A stretch of 64,000 bases of DNA, taken from NCBI GenBank assembly GCA_022825235.1, contig JAJDYI010000080.1, forward strand, positions 1 through 64,000, in the 5' to 3' direction. The stretch comes from Alphaproteobacteria bacterium (GTDB taxonomy: Bacteria; Pseudomonadota; Alphaproteobacteria; TMED109). Below, one piece after another: positions 24,756-34,256 of this stretch (position 1 is its first letter; each line of letters starts with the position of its first letter). A model generated the notes under the pieces. It did no database searches. It worked only from the letters and a program-made list of their open reading frames with translations, and had not been told where the DNA came from. A program made the position numbers and the translations under genes.

Positions 24756-25689
24756 TCAGGACCGCGGCGACATCGCAGGTGCACACAACACTCCTTGAAC
24801 ATTCCGGCGGTGGTCCGTCGTGAGCCCCCGCGCCAGTACCTATGCGCCCCGCCTTCGCACCCGGCCACGCGCACCAACTCCGACCCCTTCCGTGCACAGA
24901 TCTCCCGGTCTGATAGGGTCCGCGCTCCGATCCGACTGAAGCTGGGGCTGCAGCCGGCCCCCGGGTTTCGTTACGGGTGGAATGGCCAACACCAGAAGTC
25001 GCCGGGCACAAGGTGCACCGGACCGGTCACCGTACCCGGAATTCCGGCGATCCGGTCGAGGGCGGCTTCCGGCCGACGCGGGAGAAGGAACTTGCCCCTG
25101 AGCCTCATACTGATCGACCCATCACGCAAGCTTGGAGCGCCTCTGGCCAATACGCTACTGGCCTGGACGCTCGCGACACGTGGCGAGAAACCGGTCGAAC
25201 CCGAAACCCCCGGCCAGGGGCTCTCGCCAATTGCCCAGTCGCGACCCGAAGGCAACTAGCGACATCGCTCGAAGGAGGACTTTCTGTCAGTTGCCCGGTT
25301 TCTCCCAATGCCTGAGGATGGCCGGAGCCCCGCGCTCCAGTGCCGTTCCGTTTCGAGAAGATCATCGATCGGTGGGATCGCCGGGGTCCTTCTGTCCGTG
25401 CCCGTCCAGCTCGTACCGCTGAGACTCGCGCGTCGGGGTCTCTGGGCGATCTGACGGGGCGGCGTGGCGAAGAAGGGTTGAAGAGGGTTGCGCCCCGGGA
25501 CGGCTTGCAGCGGGGTGTGTCCCTCTCCAGGCGATGGGGAAGGTGATGATCCCGGGCTACCTCCGTTCTGCTCCCGGGCGCGGGTTCGGCGAGCTACTCC
25601 GGCACCGGGTCCGCCGACATCCCCGGCGGTTGCCCGGGTGCGCAATTGGGCCTGGCGGCAGCGAGTGGGACAAGGGAGCCACGGTTCAG
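24756..25689. other. Gene-poor stretch of about 930 bases
   Basis: No frame on either strand shows convincing protein character. A reading at 25095-25258 (+), LSLILIDPSRKLGAPLANTL, is slightly protein-like and might be a fragment. No promoter, repeat or RNA that I can support. Confidence 0.35.
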
Positions 25690-25824
25690 ATGTTCAAACC
25701 CAACCGGGGCAGCGTCCATCGCCGTATCGAGAGGTCCGTCACCGTGATCGGGCGGGCCCTTTTCTCGGCACTCCTCCTGCTCGTGCTCTGGTGGCTGGTG
25801 AGCCAGGGGATTCGGGCGATCTGA
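25690..25824 (+). CDS. Small single-pass membrane protein
   Basis: A 44-residue frame: MFKPNRGSVHRRIERSV, a basic N-terminus, then the hydrophobic run ALFSALLLLVLWWLVSQGI. The charge pattern predicts a cytoplasmic N-terminus. The upstream bases lack a strong ribosome site, so start and reality are uncertain. No recognisable family. Confidence 0.4.
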   Translation: MFKPNRGSVHRRIERSVTVIGRALFSALLLLVLWWLVSQGIRAI

Positions 25825-25924
25825 ACTCGTGCTACCGGATTCTCCTGGTTGCACGTACCTGGAAACGGCCACTCGCCCTCCAGGCGAATCAGGGCATTGC
25901 GGAACCCGGCGGCAGCGCCCGCAT

Positions 25925-26055
25925 AAACGCTGTGAGTGTCCTCCAGGAAGCCAGTCGAACAATCCTCGGGCGGACGGCGCCTCACGTGGTGCCGTATCGG
26001 CGGCCTCCATCAGTCGCGCGCCAAGCACAGGGGTCGTGCGGTAGTTGGCAATTGG
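25925..26055 (-). pseudogene. Duplicated 3' fragment of the gene at 27034-27408
   Basis: The minus strand reads NYRTTPVLGARLMEAAD and then REAPSARGLF, against DYRTTPALGARLMEAAG and RDAPTGRGLF at the end of the gene 1.1 kb away. Similarity also holds for some bases beyond the stop. The upstream two-thirds of the gene is absent. It sits just after the ERG2-like gene, so an ancestral duplication followed by loss may have carried the ERG2-like gene between the copies. Confidence 0.7.
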
Positions 26056-26117
26056 ACAGTGCTTCCCGGTGCGTGCCCTCGGATTCCACGTGCGGCAGCG
26101 GCGAGTTCGGGGAGACG

Positions 26118-26741
26118 TTACCGTCCCTCCTTCTCCCGGCGGGACTGGCCGGGGCCGGAGGCGTTTCGGCGCCCGGCGTGGGCGGCAGGGCGGTGTCGGG
26201 CAGACCGCAGCACGTGCCTGATGTAGATCCGGAATGTTCGGAACAGGGTTCTGTAGTCGAGTGTGCCGAACACGGTATCCGCGACACCAAACGGCAGCAT
26301 GGTGGGAATTGGGCCCCGTGCGTATTCCAGAATCCAGCCGCGATCGACGATGCGGTAACCCTTCGCGACAGCCCTTGGCAGGTAGACGACATCGCCGGGG
26401 CGGTACTCGGTTCTTCGAGTATCGCCCTCGGTGTAGTACCAGAACTCGCCATCCAGAATGATGGCGTGGTCTTCGACGAACGAATATCGGCCGGTATGTC
26501 CCTCTCCGCCGATCGGGCTCCCGAAGAAGATCACGTACTCCCGAAGCGACGCATACAGGACGGTGAGCTGGCCCATGACGCCGCCGGCATTGGAGAAGAA
26601 CCACTCGGGTTCCGTCTCGATCAGACCGGGATAGCGTTCGGCCAGGCCCTGCGCGATGGCCGCGAACTTCTCCTCGAGCGGCAGCTCCAGATGCGCCAGG
26701 GCGACTTCGTGCAGGATCTCGGGGTCGAAGACGTACTTCAC
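26118..26741 (-). CDS. ERG2/sigma-1-receptor-like protein
   Basis: A 207-residue protein with the ERG2/sigma-1 receptor pattern throughout: YVFDPEILHEVAL, LAERYPGLIETEPEWFFSNA, GGVMGQLTVLYASLREYVIF, FGSPIGGEGHTGRYSF, RPGDVVYLPRAVAKGY, and ILEYARGPIPTMLPFGVADT. In eukaryotes ERG2 is a C-8 sterol isomerase and the sigma-1 receptor an ER chaperone-like protein. Bacterial members are uncharacterised as far as I know. The N-terminal membrane helix of the eukaryotic proteins is missing, and the C-terminus is a basic tail. GTG 26741 follows GAGGAG. No sterol genes are nearby. Confidence 0.85.
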   Translation of the reverse strand: MKYVFDPEILHEVALAHLELPLEEKFAAIAQGLAERYPGLIETEPEWFFSNAGGVMGQLTVLYASLREYVIFFGSPIGGEGHTGRYSFVEDHAIILDGEFWYYTEGDTRRTEYRPGDVVYLPRAVAKGYRIVDRGWILEYARGPIPTMLPFGVADTVFGTLDYRTLFRTFRIYIRHVLRSARHRPAAHAGRRNASGPGQSRREKEGR

Positions 26742-27033
26742 GCGGTCTCCTCGGCGCCTGGATGGCGGGCCGGCTGGAACGGCATCGGCGTGAGCACACC
26801 GAACTCGCCGTCATTTGTCACGCGTCCCTCGCCCGGTTCAGCAGGGTGCTGAAGCCGGTCGCGTCCCCGGTGCCCATACTCAACCTCTCGCCGGCTCGTC
26901 ATACCAGAATTGCGACTGCCGTGAATCGGACAGCAACGGGCTGGCGATGATCGTCGCGCTGGGATTCGCTCCGGCACGGCTGTGGTGACTGGTGCTGGCG
27001 TTGGTATGCCTGGCAGCGTGGACGCCGACGCTG

Positions 27034-27408
27034 TCAGTTTCCTGCGAAAAGTCGACCGAACAGTCCCCGGCCGGTCGGCGCATCACGTGGATCCGCGCCG
27101 GCGGCTTCCATCAGTCGTGCGCCCAACGCAGGGGTCGTCCGGTAGTCGGTGATCGCATGGGCGGTCGTCTTCACCGCCTTGTCGAACAGGTCCGCAAACA
27201 GCGCCCGATACCGCCCCGGCGCGACCTCGATCCGATGGTCGGGATCCCAGACCGTGAAGTGCTTGAGGCACTCCTTCTCCGTTCCGAACATCTGGCCATA
27301 GGGCCCGCAGATAAGTGCGTGCGTGATGCGTTTTCGGCGGCCGTTCACCTCCCTGGCTCGCGCAATCTGTTCCGGAGTCAGGATCACCAGGGTCAGGTTG
27401 TGCTTCAT
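27034..27408 (-). CDS. Hypothetical protein with duplicated 3' end
   Basis: A 124-residue protein starting MKHNLTLVILTPEQIARARE, with GAAGGTGAGG before the ATG at 27408. Middle part: ITHALICGPYGQMFGTEKEC, HFTVWDPDHRIEVAPGRYRA. No family is recognised. The C-terminal 35 residues occur again, diverged, at 25925-26055. The next 600 bases upstream hold only a perfect 30-bp palindrome. It could be a small regulator, but this is not supported by a motif. Confidence 0.6.
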   Translation of the reverse strand: MKHNLTLVILTPEQIARAREVNGRRKRITHALICGPYGQMFGTEKECLKHFTVWDPDHRIEVAPGRYRALFADLFDKAVKTTAHAITDYRTTPALGARLMEAAGADPRDAPTGRGLFGRLFAGN

Positions 27409-28016
27409 CCTCACCTTCCCGACATGCTTGCCGGAAACCGGCCGCGCCACGCATGCACCCAGCGCGGGTGGGCGCCCGGACCCGTTCCTGACGCCGTCAT
27501 CCGGTCCGTGCCCGGTGCGAACCTCCGTATCGACGGCGACCACGCGGCCGGAGCACGACCTGCGGAGCGCCGTCCCGGGCAGCCAGGCGTCGGGAGCCCG
27601 GTGCCGGGCGACTTTACCACTGTTCGGGATCGGTCAAGCCGCCGGCCGGCGGCTTGACCGCGCCCCTCTCCGGAGGTTGTGTCCCTCGGCGTGGTGTAGG
27701 AGCGGCAAGCCGGGCAAGGTTCAGGCGCCCGCCACCACGTTCGGCACCTCTTCGTCGCGCAACACGCCCGGCACCGGTCCGGCAAGAAGCCTACGGCTGA
27801 TTGCCCGAATTCGGCCTGCGCGTACGTTGGGATCCGAAGACCGCCCGACACGATCGCCTGAACATGGGGGAAACGGCAGGGATCAGCGGCCGAGTACCCT
27901 GGACTGTTGAGCTCTTCGACCGTGTGCTCTGCCTCCGCGTGTCGGTCCGGAACCATCGCCCACCGCTTTGTGGAAGTGCCATTTTCTGGTGTAGTGCCCA
28001 CCAAAGGAGCATCTTC
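27409..28016. other. Intergenic stretch with a long palindrome
   Basis: No gene is recognised. The notable feature is the 30-bp palindrome at 27631-27660 (separate entry). AAAGGAG at 28001-28007 is the ribosome site of the parD gene that follows. Confidence 0.4.
27631..27660. repeat. Perfect 30-bp palindrome
   Basis: CGGTCAAGCCGCCGG is followed directly by its exact reverse complement CCGGCGGCTTGACCG, with no loop. It is GC-rich and has no T tract, so it is not a typical intrinsic terminator. It may be an operator, a replication or recombination site, or a repetitive extragenic palindrome. Confidence 0.65.
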
Positions 28017-28253
28017 ATGCCGCGCAACACGTCGGTCTCGCTAGGCGAGCACTTCACGGGCTTCATCGGCGAGCGCGTTGCATCCGGCCGCTATAACTCC
28101 GCAAGCGACGTCGTTCGTGCCGGATTGCGGCTACTGGAAGAGCATGAGGCCAAGGTGGAAGCGCTGCGCGACGCGTTGGTCGAGGGCGAACGGTCCGGCC
28201 CTGCCGATCGGTTCGATTTCAACGCGTCCATCGCTCGCAAGAAATCCGCCTGA
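28017..28253 (+). CDS. parD: ParD family antitoxin with truncated partner
   Basis: A 78-residue ParD antitoxin of the type II CC2985-like group: RNTSVSLGEHFTGFIGERVA, GRYNSASDVVRAGLRLLEEH, then a helical tail (LVEGERSGPADRFDFNASI). AAAGGAG precedes the ATG. The following parE is cut short, so this is probably an orphan antitoxin. It is not closely similar to the ParD at 18.5 kb. Confidence 0.88.
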   Translation: MPRNTSVSLGEHFTGFIGERVASGRYNSASDVVRAGLRLLEEHEAKVEALRDALVEGERSGPADRFDFNASIARKKSA

Positions 28254-28372
28254 GCGCCACGGCGGGCTATGCCCTGTCTCCGGCGGCCCGGGCCGACATC
28301 GAAGAGATCTGGGACTACACGCTCCACCGACGTCTGCAAGCGCGCCCCCCGGCTAGAGCCCGGACCCACTAA
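28250..28372 (+). pseudogene. Truncated ParE toxin
   Basis: Immediately after parD the frame reads SATAGYALSPAARADIEEIW, then DYT, the standard N-terminal helix of ParE, and then breaks into an arginine/proline-rich tail and TAA at 28370-28372. Only about 27 residues of toxin remain. The break at about 28330 lies just before the TonB receptor gene, suggesting a deletion between them. Confidence 0.75.
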
Positions 28373-28436
28373 CGTAGCTGGCATGACGCCAAGTTCTTGA
28401 CTCCGCGGCCTGAATCCTTGACCGCACACAGATTGC

Positions 28437-31340
28437 CTAGATGCGTGGTCGGTACAGGAAGCGGACAAACAGCGTACGCCCCTTGATGTCATGCACGAAA
28501 CCGTCGAAGCCGGGCCGCAGGTTATGGCGGTGTACGCCTTCGCGTCCGCTGGGCAGCGGCGGCGGGTCGCGGTCGGTCAGGTTGCGCGCGCCGAAGTGGA
28601 GCGTCACCTCGCCGCCGAACAGGTCCTCGACGCGGTAGCTGTAGTTCGCGTCCAGCGTCGTCCAGGCGGCAATTTTCGGCAGTGACGCGACCTCGTCGTT
28701 CACATACGAGTCCACATACCGGAGCGTCGCCCCGGCCGCGTGCGGTCCCCTGTGCCAGGCGAGGCCAAGGTTGAGGCGCAGTTCGGGGGTCGGGGCGAAG
28801 CCGTTGGTGTCGTTACGGCTGCCGAGCCGGTCCACGAATCCCGCGCCCCCGGCATTCACGTCGAAGCGCGTCAGCAGCGTGGCGTCGGCCCTGACGCGAA
28901 CGGCGCCGAGGGCGGTGTCGAGGTCGTAGTAGGCGTTGAGGTCGAATCCGTCTGCCCGCACGGCTCCGACGTTCGCGTAGTCGGTGGTGACGACGCTGAG
29001 CTGCCCCGAGGAGTCGCGCTGCACCCTGGGGTCGTTGGGCTGGCCGTCGTCACGGCAGTCGTCGTCGACGATCGCCTGGAAGCTCCGCCCTTGGGCGATG
29101 ACGTCGCGGTAGTCGAGCGTCCAGTAGTCGAGGCTGGCCGCTGCGTTGTCGAGGGGCTTCAGCAGTACGCCGACGTTGGCCGAGCGCGCCGACTGCGGGC
29201 GCAGCCTGCCGCCGCGCAGCACGGTGGAGGCAACGAAATTGTCGCCGCGGTTCACGATCGTGCCGGAGGCGTCCACCGTGCATCGCCCGTTGCCCTGCCC
29301 ATCGAAGCGGAACGGATCCGTGAGCCCGCGCGAGCTGGTGCTGCCCGCGGCGTGGAACACGCTTGGCGCCTGGAACGACGTGCCCCAGGAGGCGCGCAGC
29401 GATAGCCGGTCGCTGACGACGAACTGCCCGGCGATCTTCGGATCCGTCGAGCTGCCGGCCTGATCGTACCGCTCGTGGCGGGCGGCGACCTGCAGTTCGG
29501 CGCGGTCGCCGAAATAGGTCAGGCCCTCGGCGAAGACCGCCCACACCCGCTGATCCGCCGCCTTCGGGAACTCGCGGAGTTGCCGCGGGCCTTCGCCGGC
29601 GGCATTCAGGGGATCGGGCCGAAAGCGGTAGTCGAGTTCGCGGTACTGCGCGCCGGCGGCCAGCGCCATTGGTCGTCCGCGCCACTCGAGGACATCGCCC
29701 CTGGCGACGAACTCCGCGACGTTCTGCACGCCGCGGTGACTTTCCGTCCGGACGCCCTCGAACCGGTCCTGCGTCTCTGGATCATTGGCGGCGCGGCGGC
29801 CGACCATGGCCGGCGCGAGGCCGTCGTCCGCCACCGTCTTCGGCGTGACCAAGTCCGGCGCGACGAGCCGGGTGCCGAACGGGTTCCACACGCCCTCCTT
29901 CACCGCACGGGCGAATTCGGCGGCGATCCAGTGGCGCTCGGAGCTCACTGACAGGTCGGAACGGGCGCGGGACACATAGCCTTCGCCTGTCCAGCCGTCG
30001 GGCAGTTCTGCCTCGATTCCGACCATCGCCCGCAGGTTCTCGAACGTCCGCAGCTCGTCCCCGGAGTTGTCGCCGGCCGCCTCGGCGCCGAGCGGCCGCC
30101 CGAAGTAGCCGAGCGGGACTGCTTCGTGCACCCCGGGGGTCCAGTCGCTGGGCGCGACGTAGGTGAGCAGGCCGTCGCCGTCGGGATCGGTCCAGAAGTT
30201 GAAGGGGTGGTTGGCGGGCACGAAGAACTCGTTGGTCCGCTCCACGTTGCCCCGGAACAGCAGCATGTTGCCGACCCGGTCGGTCACCTCGTTGTGCGAG
30301 TAACCGACCTCCGTGAAGAGCGTCGTCGGTCCAAGGTAGACGTCGGCCTCGGCGAACAGCTGCACCCGCCGTTCGGCGGCGACCATCGTGCGCTGGTCGG
30401 AGAAGTCCATCCGGCACAGCGATCCGCTGGGGTAACCGCCACCGGCACGGCAGTCCGGGTCGGGGAAACGGGGCGTGTCGAGGTCGCCGAGCCGGTACGG
30501 CGAGTAGGTGCCGTCGGGGTTGGCGACGGCACGCTGGAAACTGCCCGGCGAGCCCCGCCCGGAGTCGAGCGAGCCGTCCACGATGTCGCCGTCGCCGTCG
30601 GGATCGATCACCCGTGGGAACATCCAGTCGAACTCGGTGCGGAAGTTCTCGTCCTGCTCGTACCACGCCCCGTAGAGATTCACGTGGCCCCTCGCCGTCT
30701 CGAACCCGGACGCGAAGCCGACGTCGTACGCCCGATTGCTCGCGTCCCGATAGCCGCCGGCGATCTCCAGCCCCGTGAACCCCCTCCGGGTGACGATATT
30801 GGCGACGCCGGCCACCGCCTGCGAGCCGTAGGTGGCCGACGCGCCGTCGCGCAGGATCTCGACCCGGTCGATCATGAGCACGGGCAGCGTGTTGATGTCG
30901 AAGAAGCTCTGCCCGACGTCGGAGATTGGCGCGAACCCGGCCCGCCGGCCGTTGACCAGGGTCAGGGTGGACGAGAGCCCAAGGCCGCGCAGGCTGAACT
31001 GCGAGACGCCCTGCAGGTAGGTCTGCTCCGTCGCAATGTAGGAACCCGTGTTGGCGGTGAGGCTTGCGAGGATGTCGACCGGCTGGGCGGCGCCCACCGC
31101 CTCGAATGTCGACGCATCAAGCGTCTGCACCGGCGCGCGGCCCTCGAAGACCTCCGGTCGGCGGATCAGCGAGCCGATCACCACGATGTCCTCGATCGTG
31201 TGCCTGTCAGTTCCCGCGCGTTCCCCCTCCTGGGCGAATCCCGGCGCCGCCACGAGCAGGGCAAGGGCCAGCCACGCGGCCCGCACGGCGCGTGACGCCC
31301 TACGCGCCGCCGCTTGTCGCGGGGTCGTCGACTCCGTCAC
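28437..31340 (-). CDS. TonB-dependent outer-membrane receptor (second of a pair)
   Basis: A 967-residue TonB-dependent receptor. Signal peptide (AAWLALALLVAAPGFAQ), TonB-box-like IEDIVVIGS, plug domain (FSLRGLGLSSTLTLVNGRRA, VEILRDGASATYGSQAVAGV), then a 22-strand barrel ending FVRFLYRPRI. The conserved C-terminal region includes LHFGARNLTDRDPP. I chose GTG 31340, whose G is the last base of the upstream receptor's TAG stop, so the pair is translationally coupled. The substrate is unknown; proteins of this Gly/Asp-rich type often import oligopeptides, polysaccharides or siderophores. There is no sigma/anti-sigma pair nearby. Confidence 0.92.
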   Translation of the reverse strand: MTESTTPRQAAARRASRAVRAAWLALALLVAAPGFAQEGERAGTDRHTIEDIVVIGSLIRRPEVFEGRAPVQTLDASTFEAVGAAQPVDILASLTANTGSYIATEQTYLQGVSQFSLRGLGLSSTLTLVNGRRAGFAPISDVGQSFFDINTLPVLMIDRVEILRDGASATYGSQAVAGVANIVTRRGFTGLEIAGGYRDASNRAYDVGFASGFETARGHVNLYGAWYEQDENFRTEFDWMFPRVIDPDGDGDIVDGSLDSGRGSPGSFQRAVANPDGTYSPYRLGDLDTPRFPDPDCRAGGGYPSGSLCRMDFSDQRTMVAAERRVQLFAEADVYLGPTTLFTEVGYSHNEVTDRVGNMLLFRGNVERTNEFFVPANHPFNFWTDPDGDGLLTYVAPSDWTPGVHEAVPLGYFGRPLGAEAAGDNSGDELRTFENLRAMVGIEAELPDGWTGEGYVSRARSDLSVSSERHWIAAEFARAVKEGVWNPFGTRLVAPDLVTPKTVADDGLAPAMVGRRAANDPETQDRFEGVRTESHRGVQNVAEFVARGDVLEWRGRPMALAAGAQYRELDYRFRPDPLNAAGEGPRQLREFPKAADQRVWAVFAEGLTYFGDRAELQVAARHERYDQAGSSTDPKIAGQFVVSDRLSLRASWGTSFQAPSVFHAAGSTSSRGLTDPFRFDGQGNGRCTVDASGTIVNRGDNFVASTVLRGGRLRPQSARSANVGVLLKPLDNAAASLDYWTLDYRDVIAQGRSFQAIVDDDCRDDGQPNDPRVQRDSSGQLSVVTTDYANVGAVRADGFDLNAYYDLDTALGAVRVRADATLLTRFDVNAGGAGFVDRLGSRNDTNGFAPTPELRLNLGLAWHRGPHAAGATLRYVDSYVNDEVASLPKIAAWTTLDANYSYRVEDLFGGEVTLHFGARNLTDRDPPPLPSGREGVHRHNLRPGFDGFVHDIKGRTLFVRFLYRPRI

Positions 31341-33889
31341 TAGAAGCGCCAATTCGCTCGCAGGTAGTAGAAGCCGCCGCCGAAGCCGTACGGTGCCCTG
31401 ATCGAATAGCGATTGCCCACCAGCTCGGCATAGGGGTTTTCGTCCGGGTACTCGTCCAGCAGGTTTTCGCCGCCGACCGCCAGTGTGAGGTTGTTGGCGA
31501 GGGCGTAGGCGACCTCCGCATCCAGGAACACCCTGGCGCCTGCGGTGTAGGCGAGCCCAGTGCCGGCCTCGTCGTGGTAGCTCCCGTAATGCCGCAGCCG
31601 ACCCCCGATCCGAAGCGCTTCGCGTCGATGGTTGACTTCGAACACGGCGCGGACGTTCGGAAGCGAACCTTCGAGCCGACGCACGCGGCGGTCGGTGATG
31701 ATGTCCGGATTGAAGCGCGCCACTCGGGTGTCAAGGTAGCTCGCCGCCAGATGGTAGGTGGTCTCGCCGCCCCATGACGCTGCCGTATAACTGGCCGCGA
31801 CATCGACGCCGCGCGTGACGGTATCGAAATCGTTCGAGAAGAATCTGATTCTCGAATAATTGACGGCGTCCGGCAGGCCCAACGCGAGCAGCGACTGCCG
31901 GTCGGCGTCGGTCAGGGTCTGGCCGCTCGTCGTGGCGATTCTCCCTTTCAGGTTGATCCTGTAGGCGTCGAGGGTGCCGGCAAAGTTGCCGGCCTCGAAC
32001 ACGGTGCCGACATTGACGTGTTCCGATTGCTCCGGCCGCAGTGGTTCCGCTCCCAGTTGGATCGCGACCGGGTTGGTTGGGGACAGCGTCGCCTCGTCGG
32101 ACAGCCCGCCGTCGACAAACGACGTCGTGACGTTCTCGACCGAGGCCTGCCCGATCGTGGGCACCCGGAACCCGGTGCCTGCGGAGCCCCGAAGCGCAAC
32201 CCTGGGCGTCGCCTGCCACCGTGCGGCGACCTTGCCGTCCAGCGTGCCGTCGAACCCGCCGTGACTCTCATAACGGGCGGCGAAGGTCGTCAGCAGGTCC
32301 GCGTTGACGTCCGCCTCCAGATCGATGTAGCCGGCGAAGCTGCCGCGGCTTGCCTTGCCGGCGATGCGCGGGGGGAACCCGGGAAAGCCGTTTGATCCGA
32401 TCCCGAAGCCCTGGCGCGCAAGGTTCGGGGTCACGACATACGAATGCGAATCCCCCGCGATCACTTCGAAGGATTCCCTCCGGTACTCGAGCCCGACAGC
32501 CGCCGCGACCGGAGCTTCCAGCAGCGGCGTGTCGACGAAACCGGCGAGGTCGGCGTTGACCACCGCATCGACCTCCGCGTAGCTGCCCGGCCGATAGTCG
32601 GTCGGGATATCCAGCGTGTGGGCCGCCAGCTGAGGGTTGATGGTGTCGGTTATGAAGAAATCCGTGCGGTGCTGTCCGACCACGGCGCTGAGATCGTAAT
32701 TCCAGCCGTCGCGCCAGCGACCGCGGATGCCCACCGCCATGCTCCGGTCCTCGACATCACCGCCGAACCGGGGCGTGAAGCCCCCGGGAAACCGTTCCGT
32801 GAAGGCAAAGCAGCCGGGATCCGCCCGCACCGCAGCCAGCGCGTCCGGGTCGGGGCGGTGGCCGCGGATCGGCACGACCGGACATCGCGCAGACCCGTCG
32901 GCGGACAGGTCGGCCACCAGCAGCGTCTCACCGCCGTCATTGCTGAAGACGCCTCGCCGGTTGGTCGGGTTGCGCCAGAAGAACCCTCCCTCCACGCGCC
33001 GGCTCGACGCGTTCCCGAAGGCGTACGCCCGGGCACTCTCCGTGAGTTCCACTTCCGCGTTCCCGAAGAACTTGAAGTTCCGGTCGATGCCCGGTCGACC
33101 CCAGACCTGCGCGGCAGGGGTGCGGACGGCCAGATTCCCGGCGTCGATCAGGTCCTGCGCGTCTCGGCGCTGCACGCTGCGGCTGGTCGGATCCATCCCG
33201 CTCAATTCGACGCTCAGGTTGGAGAAGCCACCAGCGCCCAGCGGCAGGCCGACGTTGGCCGCAACGCTCCGCGTCGCGCCGTCGTTGGCGTAGTGCCTGC
33301 CGACCTCGACGTTGACCTCGCCGCCGCTCGGGGCGTCGCGCAGGACGAAATTAAGTACTCCGGCGATGGCATCCGATCCGTACTGCGCCGACGCCCCGTC
33401 GCGCAGCACTTCGAGTCGCTCGATCGCGATCGCGGGGATGGCAGCGAGGTCCGGGCCGTGGGAACCATCGGCAATGCCCCCGCCAAGCCACGTGATGACC
33501 GAGGCGCGATGCCGCCGCTTGCCGTTGATCAGCACAAGGGTGGTATCCGGCGGCAATCCCCGCAGGCTCGCCGGCCGAACCAGCGTGGCCGCATCACTGA
33601 TCGGCTGGTCCTCCACGGCATACGACGGGACGATCCGGGCGATCCGGCCGTCCAGGTCAACGCTGCGCTGTGCCGTCAGGGCCCGCCCGCTGACGATGTC
33701 CACCGGCGCCGGCGTTTCGGACGCGGTCCGGGGGGAGAGTCGCCGGGATCCGATGACAGCGACCGCCCGGAGTTCCGTGATGCCGGCATCGAGCTCCGTC
33801 GCGCCGTCTTCGGCGACGACGTCGGTGGCGAGCAGACCGGCGACGAGGATCGCGACCGGACTACCGAACAGGCGCATTGATCTAAGCAT
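31340..33889 (-). CDS. TonB-dependent outer-membrane receptor (first of a pair)
   Basis: An 849-residue TonB-dependent receptor. Start ATG 33889 is supported by GGAGG nine bases upstream; more distant ATGs at 33922 and 34015 lack this. Signal peptide (LFGSPVAILVAGLLATDVVA), plug (RGLPPDTTLVLINGKRRH, LEVLRDGASAQYGSDAIAGV), and barrel with the family-typical end GGENLLDEYPDENPY ... FYYLRANWRF. It is related to the next receptor but clearly diverged. The amidohydrolase upstream on the same strand suggests a shared uptake and processing role, an inference from position. Confidence 0.92.
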   Translation of the reverse strand: MLRSMRLFGSPVAILVAGLLATDVVAEDGATELDAGITELRAVAVIGSRRLSPRTASETPAPVDIVSGRALTAQRSVDLDGRIARIVPSYAVEDQPISDAATLVRPASLRGLPPDTTLVLINGKRRHRASVITWLGGGIADGSHGPDLAAIPAIAIERLEVLRDGASAQYGSDAIAGVLNFVLRDAPSGGEVNVEVGRHYANDGATRSVAANVGLPLGAGGFSNLSVELSGMDPTSRSVQRRDAQDLIDAGNLAVRTPAAQVWGRPGIDRNFKFFGNAEVELTESARAYAFGNASSRRVEGGFFWRNPTNRRGVFSNDGGETLLVADLSADGSARCPVVPIRGHRPDPDALAAVRADPGCFAFTERFPGGFTPRFGGDVEDRSMAVGIRGRWRDGWNYDLSAVVGQHRTDFFITDTINPQLAAHTLDIPTDYRPGSYAEVDAVVNADLAGFVDTPLLEAPVAAAVGLEYRRESFEVIAGDSHSYVVTPNLARQGFGIGSNGFPGFPPRIAGKASRGSFAGYIDLEADVNADLLTTFAARYESHGGFDGTLDGKVAARWQATPRVALRGSAGTGFRVPTIGQASVENVTTSFVDGGLSDEATLSPTNPVAIQLGAEPLRPEQSEHVNVGTVFEAGNFAGTLDAYRINLKGRIATTSGQTLTDADRQSLLALGLPDAVNYSRIRFFSNDFDTVTRGVDVAASYTAASWGGETTYHLAASYLDTRVARFNPDIITDRRVRRLEGSLPNVRAVFEVNHRREALRIGGRLRHYGSYHDEAGTGLAYTAGARVFLDAEVAYALANNLTLAVGGENLLDEYPDENPYAELVGNRYSIRAPYGFGGGFYYLRANWRF

Positions 33890-34256
33890 GCGATGAAGCC
33901 TCCGTACGACTGATCTGGCCATGCCTGAAGCCGCCGGAACGCATTGCGCCGGACCGGAACGCCGCAACCCGCGGAGGCCGTCGTGGCTTTCCGCCCATCG
34001 GCGAACTGCCGCCACCCGTCGCCACCTGCGCGCTGGCCGGTCTCGCCGTGCCGCATGCCGAGGTGATGGCTGGACGAGGATTTCGGGTTTCTACTGCTTC
34101 TTCAGAATCGATTGGCGACATGCCTTCTCCCAGGTCTCGTCCGCACACCGGGCCGCTTCCAGTTTCGTACGGCCAAACGGCACTTCCTTCCGAACACGCT
34201 CGGGTCAGTCTTGCGCCTGATCTTCGCACTCGTTGACGACACCTTCCCTGTCTCCT
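33890..34256. other. Intergenic stretch between amidohydrolase and receptor genes
   Basis: No coding region is recognised. It separates two genes on the same strand by about 370 bases, so the receptor pair probably has its own promoter here; I cannot place it with confidence. GGAGG at 33899-33903 (minus strand) is the receptor ribosome site. Confidence 0.4.

Noticed and set aside
27631-27660. Intrinsic terminator
   Set aside because: The palindrome is perfect, but no T tract follows on either strand.
32444-33880. 478-residue plus-strand frame opposite a TonB receptor
   Set aside because: The receptor's plug and barrel motifs are on the minus strand; this frame has no family features.
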